A program made the position numbers and the translations under genes. A DNA stretch of 64,000 nt from Allomeiothermus silvanus DSM 9946 (GTDB taxonomy: Bacteria > Deinococcota > Deinococci > Deinococcales > Thermaceae). The notes below the pieces were generated by a model, which searched no databases, was not told the DNA's origin, and worked only from the letters and a program-made list of their open reading frames with translations. This document shows positions 1-5,417 of the stretch, in pieces (within the stretch, counting starts at the first letter, position 1; each line of letters starts with the position of its first letter). Where the stretch lies: positions 1,570,001 through 1,634,000 of the forward strand of contig NC_014212.1 of NCBI RefSeq assembly GCF_000092125.1, in the 5' to 3' direction.

Positions 1-410
1 CTGCTCCTCAGGTGGCGGCAGCGCTGGCCCTGCTCATCTCGAGCGGGCAAGCCAGCAATGGTCAAGCCGCTTGGGAACAGCTTAAGAGCCACCTCACCGA
101 CCTGGGCCCGGCCGGTAAGGACGACGCTTACGGCCTGGGGTTTCTCAACTTACCGGGGGCGCTGGGTCTAAAGCTTCCGCCGGGGCCTTATGTGCTGACC
201 CTGGAGGGGCCCACCCCCCGCATCCTCAAACCCGATGCCTCTGGGCATTTCGAGACTTACGTGATGGCCGGGGAGTATGACCTCAAGTCTTGCCGCGACG
301 ACTCCCAGAACGGTTTGTGCGACGCTGACGAACCCCACCTCACGCAGCACCTGCGGGTTCCCCCCCAAGCCGGGTTCAGCCTGGGATTGCAGTTCGTAGG
401 AACCCCCTAG
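1..410 (+). CDS. Subtilisin-like serine protease, C-terminal part (5' end outside window)
   Basis: The reading frame is open from base 3, so the gene begins before the window. Its first residues, APQVAAALALLISSG, match the stretch just after the catalytic Ser of S8 subtilases (GTSMAAPQVA...ALL); the Ser codon itself lies just outside. After the end of the protease fold (AYGLGFLNLPGAL) comes a tail of about 85 residues with paired Cys (SCRDDSQNGLCDAD), perhaps a small disulfide or Ca-binding extension of the PPC type. S8 proteases of this phylum are normally secreted. The signal peptide, Asp and His are not visible, so activity cannot be judged. The stop is 36 bp before the next gene. Confidence 0.75.
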   Translation, partial: APQVAAALALLISSGQASNGQAAWEQLKSHLTDLGPAGKDDAYGLGFLNLPGALGLKLPPGPYVLTLEGPTPRILKPDASGHFETYVMAGEYDLKSCRDDSQNGLCDADEPHLTQHLRVPPQAGFSLGLQFVGTP

Positions 411-446
411 TGCATGCAGCATAGCCAGGAGCCGGTACACTAAGCA

Positions 447-1604
447 TTGGTGCGACGGTTTGTATGGGTTTTACTGTTGGTCCCTCTGGTAGCCTTGGGT
501 TACTGGGCTTTTCCCTTCTTGCAGGCCTTCTTCCGCTACGGTGGCCTCCCGCGGAATCTCAGCCAGCCCCTCAACGTGCTGGTGCAGGGGGTGTCGCCGG
601 AGTATTCCGGCTATCACACCCGCGCTCCGGAGAATTTCCGCGGCCACGCCGATACCTTGCTCTTGGTTCGCTTCGATCCTGCGCAAAAGCGGGTGGTGGC
701 GCTCTCCATTCCCCGCGACACCTACACGGTGATTCCGGGTCGGGGCTACCGCAAGATCAACGAGGCCAACGTGCTGGGAGGCCCTGAACTAGCCAAGCAG
801 GTGGTCTCGAGGCTGGTGGGGGTTCCGGTGGATGCGTATGTTTCCATTAGCACAGAAGCCTTACGCCAAGCAGTAGACGCCTTGGGTGGGGTAACGGTGT
901 GTGTGGAGCGCCCCTTGCACTACCGCGACACCGCGGCTCAGCTCGAGATCAACCTCGAGCCCGGCTGCCAGCGGCTCGATGGGAAGAACGCCGAGGCTTA
1001 CCTCCGCTTCCGCAAGGACGCTCTGGGCGACATTGGGAGGATCCAGCGCCAACAGGCTTTTTTTCAGGCCTTGCGCGAGCAAGCGTTGAGCCCGGCGGGG
1101 GTGGTGCGGCTGCCGCAAGTGGTGGCTGCGGTAGAGGCTAACCTCCGCACTGACCTGAGCCGCGCCCAGATCGGGCAGTTGGTGGGGTTCGCCATGCAGC
1201 GGCCCGATCTGGTGAGCCTGCTGCTACCCGGCGGTTTTGGTGGGGGTTGGGAGGTGGACCCAGCGGGGCTCGAGGCGCTGGTGAACCGCTACTTCAAAGA
1301 CCAAGGAGCCGAGCAGGCCGTCTCGGTTCAGGATCTGCGGGGCCGGGTAGCTTCGGTGATCTACGCCGCTGAGCAGTGGGAGCAAGCCAAGGGAGTGCGT
1401 GATACCCTCCACCGATTGGGGATGCGGGTGATTCTGCGCGAAGTGGACGCCGCCCCCGAACGCAGCGAGGTGCTCTCCAACGGGGATTCAGGTTTGGCTC
1501 AAGCCTTGGCGGGCCAACTGGGAATCCCCTGGCGCATCTCCGGGGAGACCACTTTGGGGGCCGACCTCACCGTGCGGCTTGGCGCAAGCCGCAAGAATCC
1601 GTAA
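447..1604 (+). CDS. LCP (LytR-CpsA-Psr) family cell-envelope ligase
   Basis: A 385-residue protein with one N-terminal membrane anchor (about residues 5-23, rich in V/L/A) followed by an LCP domain. Visible family marks are RGHADTLLLVRFDP, VVALSIPRDTYTVIPG and YRKINEAN near residues 66-110, and LRFRKDALGDIGRIQRQQ near 187-204, which contains the Arg residues that bind the lipid pyrophosphate. The last 90 residues resemble the LytR_C domain. LCP enzymes transfer lipid-linked glycopolymers onto the cell wall outside the membrane. Start is TTG at 447, the only start in frame giving a full anchor; no strong Shine-Dalgarno is seen. Length is normal for the family, so function is confident but substrate is not. 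Confidence 0.9.
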   Translation: MVRRFVWVLLLVPLVALGYWAFPFLQAFFRYGGLPRNLSQPLNVLVQGVSPEYSGYHTRAPENFRGHADTLLLVRFDPAQKRVVALSIPRDTYTVIPGRGYRKINEANVLGGPELAKQVVSRLVGVPVDAYVSISTEALRQAVDALGGVTVCVERPLHYRDTAAQLEINLEPGCQRLDGKNAEAYLRFRKDALGDIGRIQRQQAFFQALREQALSPAGVVRLPQVVAAVEANLRTDLSRAQIGQLVGFAMQRPDLVSLLLPGGFGGGWEVDPAGLEALVNRYFKDQGAEQAVSVQDLRGRVASVIYAAEQWEQAKGVRDTLHRLGMRVILREVDAAPERSEVLSNGDSGLAQALAGQLGIPWRISGETTLGADLTVRLGASRKNP

Positions 1605-1627
1605 AATGCGTAACGCTGTCTATCTGT

Positions 1628-1713
1628 GCCGGGGTGGCGGAATGGTAGACGCTACGGACTTAAAATCCGTTGGGGGAAACCCCGTGTGGGTTCGAGTCCC
1701 ATCCCCGGCACCA
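1628..1713 (+). tRNA. tRNA-Leu (anticodon TAA)
   Basis: An 86-nt class II tRNA with CCA encoded. Acceptor arms GCCGGGG and CCCCGGC pair fully; the anticodon stem ACGGA/TCCGT encloses loop CTTAAAA, giving anticodon TAA. There is a long variable arm (GGGG...CCCC) and T loop TTCGAGT. A strong intrinsic terminator follows 8 nt downstream. Confidence 0.96.
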
Positions 1714-1720
1714 AGGCGTA

Positions 1721-1747
1721 AGACCCCGGTGTATGCCGGGGTCTTTT
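1721..1747 (+). terminator. Intrinsic terminator after tRNA-Leu
   Basis: Arms AGACCCCGG (1721-1729) and CCGGGGTCT (1736-1744) form a perfect 9-bp stem with a 6-nt loop, running straight into TTTT. It ends the tRNA-Leu transcript. The 150 bases from here to 1899 hold nothing I can recognise. Confidence 0.88.
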
Positions 1748-1899
1748 CCTCGCCAAGCTGGCTACGCGCCGATGGGTTTCCCAGGGCCTCGAGCGGGAAG
1801 CTTTCCAGCACCGCTGATTTTGCTCAAGCGGATGTGGTTGCGTATACGGCACCGCGCTTTCCGTGGGGGCCCTAAGATGGGGGAAACTCCACGGGAGCC

Positions 1900-2274
1900 T
1901 TAGTCCTCTGGGGTTTGCGCTGCGTTGTTCGTGGCCCGGTTGGCTATCTCCGCCGCCGATTGCCGCACGGTGGCGATGAACTGACGGGTAGCCTCGTCTA
2001 GTGGATGCTCTCGCCAACTGATCGAACCCTCAGGGTTCCACTTCACCAACAAGGTATCTAGCCAGTGGACCAGGAGTTCTGCAGTCATAGGACCGGAATG
2101 TGGATAGAGATGTTTGGCGTTTCGCGTGACGATGTGCCCCAATGCCTCATAGTGGCTCGGCGAGGTGTGCAGGATCACCAGCCGGATCGACTCTCCCGAT
2201 TCCTGCAACAGACACTCCAGCACATGGTTCTCGGGTAAGGCGTTGATGCGCTCGACTCTCAGTGTACCGACCAT
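1900..2274 (-). CDS. Hypothetical protein, 124 aa
   Basis: I do not recognise this protein. It has a plausible ATG at 2274 preceded by a purine-rich GGGGGTGAAGG. Composition is that of a soluble globular protein with no membrane segment or Cys pattern. The middle holds His-rich stretches (HTSPSHYEALGHIV, HLYPHSG), and the C-terminus is helical and Ala/Asn-rich. The phrase ESIRLVILHTSPSHYEALGHIV reads as a beta strand and helix. It lies convergent with tRNA-Leu and divergent from the tRNA-Met pair, so neighbours give no clue. Codon use fits the host, which makes it more likely real than spurious. Confidence 0.6.
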   Translation of the reverse strand: MVGTLRVERINALPENHVLECLLQESGESIRLVILHTSPSHYEALGHIVTRNAKHLYPHSGPMTAELLVHWLDTLLVKWNPEGSISWREHPLDEATRQFIATVRQSAAEIANRATNNAAQTPED

Positions 2275-2335
2275 ACCTTCACCCCCTTAGCCCCCATTAT
2301 GACTCGATTTTTCGGACTGAAGTTCCGTACCTCGC

Positions 2336-2364
2336 TTGACGTTGGCTGCGACCCCGCCTAAGAT
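2336..2364 (+). promoter_or_regulatory. Promoter of the tRNA-fMet/tRNA-Met unit
   Basis: TTGACG (2336-2341), a 17-bp spacer and TAAGAT (2359-2364) lie about 28 bp before tRNA-fMet. Both boxes are one base off the sigma-70 consensus, as expected for a strong stable-RNA promoter. Confidence 0.85.
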
Positions 2365-2392
2365 AGACTTTGCGTCTAGTTCGACGCTACAC

Positions 2393-2469
<77 letters not shown>

Positions 2470-2471
2470 AT

Positions 2472-2548
2472 GGCTATGTAGCTCAGCTGGTTAGAGCACA
2501 CGACTCATAATCGTGGTGTCGGCGGTTCAAGTCCGCCCATAGCCACCA
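2472..2548 (+). tRNA. Elongator tRNA-Met (CAT); integration site of a mobile element
   Basis: 77 nt with CCA. Acceptor GGCTATG/CATAGCC, anticodon stem CACGA/TCGTG, loop CTCATAA. Overall shape matches bacterial elongator Met rather than the lysidine-modified tRNA-Ile(CAT). From the anticodon onward (2504-2549) the sequence is repeated exactly at 9529-9574, so the 3' half present here was supplied by the integrated element and the gene was rebuilt intact. Confidence 0.94.
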
Positions 2549-2549
2549 G
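2504..2549 (+). repeat. attL (tRNA-Met 3' half)
   Basis: 46 bp identical to 9529-9574. It spans from the anticodon loop through the CCA end plus one G. The match breaks one base upstream and one base downstream, which fixes the outer limits of the crossover region. Confidence 0.92.
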
Positions 2550-2561
2550 TCCAGGACGAGA

Positions 2562-2592
2562 AAAACCGGAGTCGCTTAGGCTCCGGTTTTCC
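2562..2592 (+). terminator. Intrinsic terminator supplied by the element
   Basis: AAAACCGGAG (2562-2571) pairs with CTCCGGTTTT (2581-2590), with a 9-nt loop and flanking A and T tracts, so it could act in both directions. It now ends the tRNA-Met transcript and could also end the integrase mRNA on the minus strand. The host's original terminator was carried to 9577 by the insertion. Confidence 0.82.
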
Positions 2593-2596
2593 GTTT

Positions 2597-2618
2597 TGAC
2601 CCCACACTTTGACCCAAA
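2597..2618. repeat. Probable integrase arm-type sites next to attL
   Basis: TGACCCCA (2597-2604) and TGACCCAAA (2610-2618) lie 13 bp apart, one helical turn or slightly more, 48 bp inside attL. Four exact copies of the same 9-mer lie inside the opposite end at 9388-9430. Short direct repeats at both ends of an element are the usual arm sites of tyrosine integrases; the assignment is by position only. Confidence 0.6.
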
Positions 2619-2624
2619 TAAACT

Positions 2625-3782
2625 TCAGGCTTTAGCGCGGGGGCCTAGCAGGTCCTCGGGGTCAATGATCCAGCCTTTGCGTTCGTGCTCGAGCACATGC
2701 CGGTACACCCCCAGGGTGATATTCGCGTTAGCGTGCCCCATCCGCTCGCTCACAAGCTCGAGGGGCGCACCGTTAGCCAGCATGTGTGAGCCGTAGCTAT
2801 GGCGCAGGTCATGCACCCGCAAGGGGCCTATGCCCAGCCGCTCGGTGATGCGCTTCAAGGCCCAGTTGGGCGCATGGGGATTGAGCGGCTTGCTCGGGTC
2901 GTTGCCGGGGAATACCCAGGCTTCCGGGCGAGGGTCCCCCAGCCGCTCGGCATACCAGGCCCGGTACTGTTGCAAGCGCTCCAGCGTCGCGTGAGGGATC
3001 GGCACGGTGCGCCCACTTGTGTGGGTCTTGGGCAGGGTCAGCACCCCGCGCTTGCCGTCATCGGTCCAAGCCCGCGTGACAGTAAGGGTTCCGGCCCCAA
3101 GGTCAAGGTCTTGCCACTGCAACCCCAAAGCCTCACCCCGGCGTAGCCCACAGGCCAGCATCAGCCTGAGGGCCAGGGCGGTTCTCGGGTCTTTGTGTTG
3201 GTCGAGGGCAGATAGCAAGGCGGCGATCTCGTGGGGCTCGAGGGCTCGCCCTACCTTGGCCTTGCTCTGACCTCGGGGAGTCTTGATGCGCACCGGGTCC
3301 ACCGGGTTGCGGTAAATGAGCTCCATGTCTAAAGCGTCCCGGAATACCTGCCACAACCGTTGCCGCACCATCTTCACGGTGCGGATGGAGTAGCGCTTGC
3401 TCAGCCCATCCAGCACCTCGCGGATGTGGGCGGGCTTCACCTCCTGCAAGGGCCTCGAGCCCAGGGCGTCAGGGGCCTCGGGGTCTTGGAGTGAGGGCAG
3501 GGCATAGCTCAGTTCGAGCCGATAGAGTTCAGCGGTGCGCGGCCTGACCTCTTTGGCCTTGCGCTCCAGCCACAGCCGGGCATACCCTGCTGTGGTGCTC
3601 CGGTCGCGGGTGAACTGGCCCCGCTCGGCTCGGGTCTTCAGGTCGCGGGCCTTGCGCTCGGCTTCAGCGGCGGTCTGAGCGTAGACACTGACCTGCACCG
3701 GTACGCCGTTCTCGCGTAGGGTCAGGCGTACCTCGAAGCGCCCATCCTTGCGTTTACGGGGTTTGTTCGTCAGTCGCGGCAT
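2625..3782 (-). CDS. int: Tyrosine recombinase/integrase of the tRNA-Met element
   Basis: Site-specific recombinase that would insert and excise the element. The 385-residue form (ATG at 3782) starts MPRLTNKPRKRK; a 12-codon longer frame opens at 3818. An AP2-like arm-binding N-terminus (GRFEVRLTLRENG, residues 14-40) is followed by a SAM-like core-binding domain (about 60-165) and the catalytic domain. The full catalytic set is present: Arg214 in GLRRGEALG, Lys252 in LPKTHTSGR, His324 and Arg327 in VHDLRHSYGSH, His350 in MGHANANITLG, and nucleophile Tyr360. The gene ends 76 bp from attL, the normal place for an integrase. The upstream gene overlaps its start, so both are probably made from one mRNA. 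Confidence 0.95.
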   Translation of the reverse strand: MPRLTNKPRKRKDGRFEVRLTLRENGVPVQVSVYAQTAAEAERKARDLKTRAERGQFTRDRSTTAGYARLWLERKAKEVRPRTAELYRLELSYALPSLQDPEAPDALGSRPLQEVKPAHIREVLDGLSKRYSIRTVKMVRQRLWQVFRDALDMELIYRNPVDPVRIKTPRGQSKAKVGRALEPHEIAALLSALDQHKDPRTALALRLMLACGLRRGEALGLQWQDLDLGAGTLTVTRAWTDDGKRGVLTLPKTHTSGRTVPIPHATLERLQQYRAWYAERLGDPRPEAWVFPGNDPSKPLNPHAPNWALKRITERLGIGPLRVHDLRHSYGSHMLANGAPLELVSERMGHANANITLGVYRHVLEHERKGWIIDPEDLLGPRAKA

Positions 3783-3999
3783 CCCGCACCTCCAAGAGTC
3801 CCAGCGCTCGAAGTCCAACCCTTACCACCTCACCCCGCTCGAGCGGCTTCAGGGCCTCGAAGCGCTCGAGCAGTTCTTGTGGGGCTCGTATCCACACCAA
3901 GCGCCCCCCTTCGCCCGGTTCCAACGGCTTCACCCCGAACCGTGCGGCTAGCTGTTCCTTGCTCCCCCTAACCTGTGGCAAGTTTGAACCTCTTGGCAT
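3754..3999 (-). CDS. Small ribbon-helix-helix-like regulator of the element
   Basis: 81 residues. After a basic start, KEQLAARFGVKP, the pattern RLVWIRAPQELLERFEAL followed by ERGEVVRVGLRAL looks like the strand-helix-helix of a ribbon-helix-helix DNA-binding protein; this is a fold guess from pattern, not a family match. The ATG at 3999 has no Shine-Dalgarno and lies 9 nt after a -10 box, so the mRNA is probably leaderless. A nested GGGGAAAT palindrome stands just upstream of its promoter, suggesting autoregulation. Its 3' end overlaps the integrase start by 29 bp, so it could set integrase levels or help excision. Confidence 0.65.
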   Translation of the reverse strand: MPRGSNLPQVRGSKEQLAARFGVKPLEPGEGGRLVWIRAPQELLERFEALKPLERGEVVRVGLRALGLLEVRDAATDEQTP

Positions 4000-4008
4000 G
4001 GTCTTACT

Positions 4009-4037
4009 TTACTACAAACACGGGTGAAAGCCGTGAA
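4009..4037 (-). promoter_or_regulatory. Promoter of the regulator-integrase operon
   Basis: On the minus strand: TTCACG (4037-4032), a 17-bp spacer, TAGTAA (4014-4009), then 9 nt to the ATG at 3999. No ribosome binding site fits in that gap, so translation should start at or very near the mRNA 5' end. Confidence 0.6.
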
Positions 4038-4040
4038 GAT

Positions 4041-4074
4041 ATTTCCCCTAAGCCTTATTAGGGGAAATTTCCCC
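4041..4074. promoter_or_regulatory. Nested GGGGAAAT inverted repeats, probable operator
   Basis: ATTTCCCCTAA (4041-4051) and TTAGGGGAAAT (4058-4068) form an 11-bp inverted repeat. The right arm also forms a perfect 14-bp palindrome, GGGGAAATTTCCCC (4061-4074). Three copies of one half-site therefore sit just upstream of the -35 box at 4032-4037. This arrangement fits cooperative binding of a dimeric regulator. Confidence 0.55.
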
Positions 4075-4301
4075 AGCCATAAGCGGGTGTGGTTTTTACG
4101 CCATAGGCGAAGGGTAGAACCTGGGGCCTTTTTGACCTGTGTCGGAAATGTCGGGTTATTGACTCGAGGATGACCGCGTAAAACGAACGCTAAGGCCCCT
4201 CGAAGAGAGGGGCCAGGGGTAGACGCTCTTTCGGGATTGAACGCAGGCATACTTCCTCTATTGTTGAGAAAACCCCAGATTGGCGGGGTGTCGGCGCTTT
4301 T
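4075..4301. other. Noncoding gap inside the element
   Basis: No convincing gene. A hairpin GGCCCCTC/GAGGGGCC lies at 4194-4214 without a T tract on either strand. An A+T-rich patch precedes 4300. A 100-residue minus frame crosses the gap (to 3948), but it overlaps the regulator gene and the operator and has no coding character. Confidence 0.4.
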
Positions 4302-4421
4302 TCATTTGCTATCCCGCACCACCTCCAGCAGGTCATCTGGCAACAGGCCAGGGGTTTTTTTAGGGTCGGACGGGTCGCATCTTTTTAAGCCTGACAGATT
4401 GTCATCTACCCCAAAGGCCAC
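4302..4421 (-). CDS. Small acidic ORF overlapping the end of the preceding gene
   Basis: A 39-residue frame starting GTG at 4421, inside the last codons of the 4406-4930 gene and in its -1 frame. It encodes GVDDNLSG, then KRCDPSDPKKTPGLLPDDLLEV and ends VVRDSK. The composition looks like a genuine acidic protein tail rather than noise. It could be a separate translationally coupled peptide, or the true C-terminus of the upstream protein reached by a -1 frameshift in the CCTTTGGGG run, or the relic of a frameshift mutation. I cannot choose between these. Confidence 0.4.
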   Translation of the reverse strand: MAFGVDDNLSGLKRCDPSDPKKTPGLLPDDLLEVVRDSK

Positions 4422-4930
4422 ACGGTGGATACCTCCACCGCCCCAGGGTAAACCCGCACCTCACGGGCTTGAGGAAACTGTGCCGCCCAGCGCCCCACCA
4501 CCTGGAATAACCACCCTGTGGGGATGGTCTGGGCTATCCGGCTCGAGCCCAGGTCGAAGGCTAGCGTGACCTCCCCGCTCCCCTCGAGCCGGGGTAGGGC
4601 CTCGAGCAGGGCGAGCCAGGTGGGGAAGCTCCAAAACGCGGCGTTATCGGGCGGAATCGTTGCGCTATCCAACCCGTTAGCCGCTCGTGCCAGCCGCAAT
4701 ACCCGGCGTTCTCCGGTGTGGTGGGCTTCCACGCTCACACCGTGCGTCCCGGCGTGGTGTTTCATCCACAGCGACAGGCTCGCCGGGTTAGCGGGCCAGG
4801 GCTCCACCCGATGGGGCTCGAGGGCGGCGTATAGCTCGGTAGGGGTACCCTGCCAGGGGCCGGCCTCGAGCAGTCGGTGCAGAGTAGCGGGCAGGTGGGG
4901 AAACCTAGATGGCAAGGCAGCCCCCCTCAA
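4406..4930 (-). CDS. Accessory replication-linked protein with winged-helix-like N-terminus
   Basis: Up to 174 residues; start uncertain, with TTG at 4930 or TTG at 4915, both overlapping the end of the gene upstream. Residues 25-80 (TPTELYAALEPHRVEPWPANPASLSLWMKHHA, then GVSVEAHHTGERRVLRL) resemble the small winged-helix module often found at the end of phage and plasmid primase-helicases. The rest is not recognised. It is the third gene in the tightly packed primase operon, so a role in element replication is likely. No membrane segments. Confidence 0.6.
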   Translation of the reverse strand: MRGAALPSRFPHLPATLHRLLEAGPWQGTPTELYAALEPHRVEPWPANPASLSLWMKHHAGTHGVSVEAHHTGERRVLRLARAANGLDSATIPPDNAAFWSFPTWLALLEALPRLEGSGEVTLAFDLGSSRIAQTIPTGWLFQVVGRWAAQFPQAREVRVYPGAVEVSTVWPLG

Positions 4931-5417
4931 GCTGGATCAGCGTCACATTGCGGGTCTTCTCGGGCCAGCGACCGGGCCACTGGGCCAAGACGGACACAAT
5001 GCCTTCGGGCTTGGGGTACTCCCGCTCGAGGGTCGCGCACAGCCACCGGAGCAGCGAGCGGGTTTCCTCGAGGTTCAGAGCCTCGAGGGATTGATAGCCC
5101 ACCGCTCGCCCGTTGATATCAACCCGAACGACGGGAGCTTGCAACTCCCACAAGCGGTGGGCGAGCTGGTCGGCTACCTGCTCGAGGTAGGCCCAGGGGC
5201 TACCGCCCTGGGCCGCCTCACCCCCCAACTCCTGTGGCCCTAAAACGCCCCCTGCCGCTTCCGCCAGCCGGAGTAGGTCGGGCTTCCACAGTCGGATGCT
5301 CGCTTCAAGGCCAGCACCGACCCCCTTGGGGCGCAGGATGAGGGCCCCCTGAACACAGGCCAGGGTGGCTCCTCGAGCGCTGAGGGTGCGTAGCAGGCCT
5401 GCCAGGTCAGAAGACAT
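4905..5417 (-). CDS. TubC-N-like small protein of the primase operon
   Basis: 170 residues from the ATG at 5417, which overlaps the end of the primase gene by 11 bp, so the two are translationally coupled. Residues 1-50 (LAGLLRTLSARGATLACVQGALILRPKG, then IRLWKPDLLRLAEA) match the pattern of the TubC N-terminal docking fold, a helix-hairpin-helix module common in plasmid and phage replication neighbourhoods. The C-terminal 100 residues are not recognised. It is probably an accessory factor for the primase-helicase encoded just upstream; the function is inferred from context only. Confidence 0.6.
   Translation of the reverse strand: MSSDLAGLLRTLSARGATLACVQGALILRPKGVGAGLEASIRLWKPDLLRLAEAAGGVLGPQELGGEAAQGGSPWAYLEQVADQLAHRLWELQAPVVRVDINGRAVGYQSLEALNLEETRSLLRWLCATLEREYPKPEGIVSVLAQWPGRWPEKTRNVTLIQLEGGCLAI

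Noticed and set aside
168-440. Many 60-120 residue frames opposite to or overlapping clear genes throughout
   Set aside because: They are shadows caused by high G+C content and have no domain, start signal or spacing support.
2472-2548. tRNA-Ile2 (CAT, lysidine-modified)
   Set aside because: The acceptor and overall sequence fit elongator tRNA-Met; the tRNA-Ile2 expected as TilS substrate is not in this window.
4194-4214. Hairpin GGCCCCTC/GAGGGGCC as a terminator
   Set aside because: No T tract on either strand.
3948-4250. 100-residue minus frame across the gap in the tRNA-Met element
   Set aside because: Covers the promoter, operator and start of the regulator gene; no coding character.
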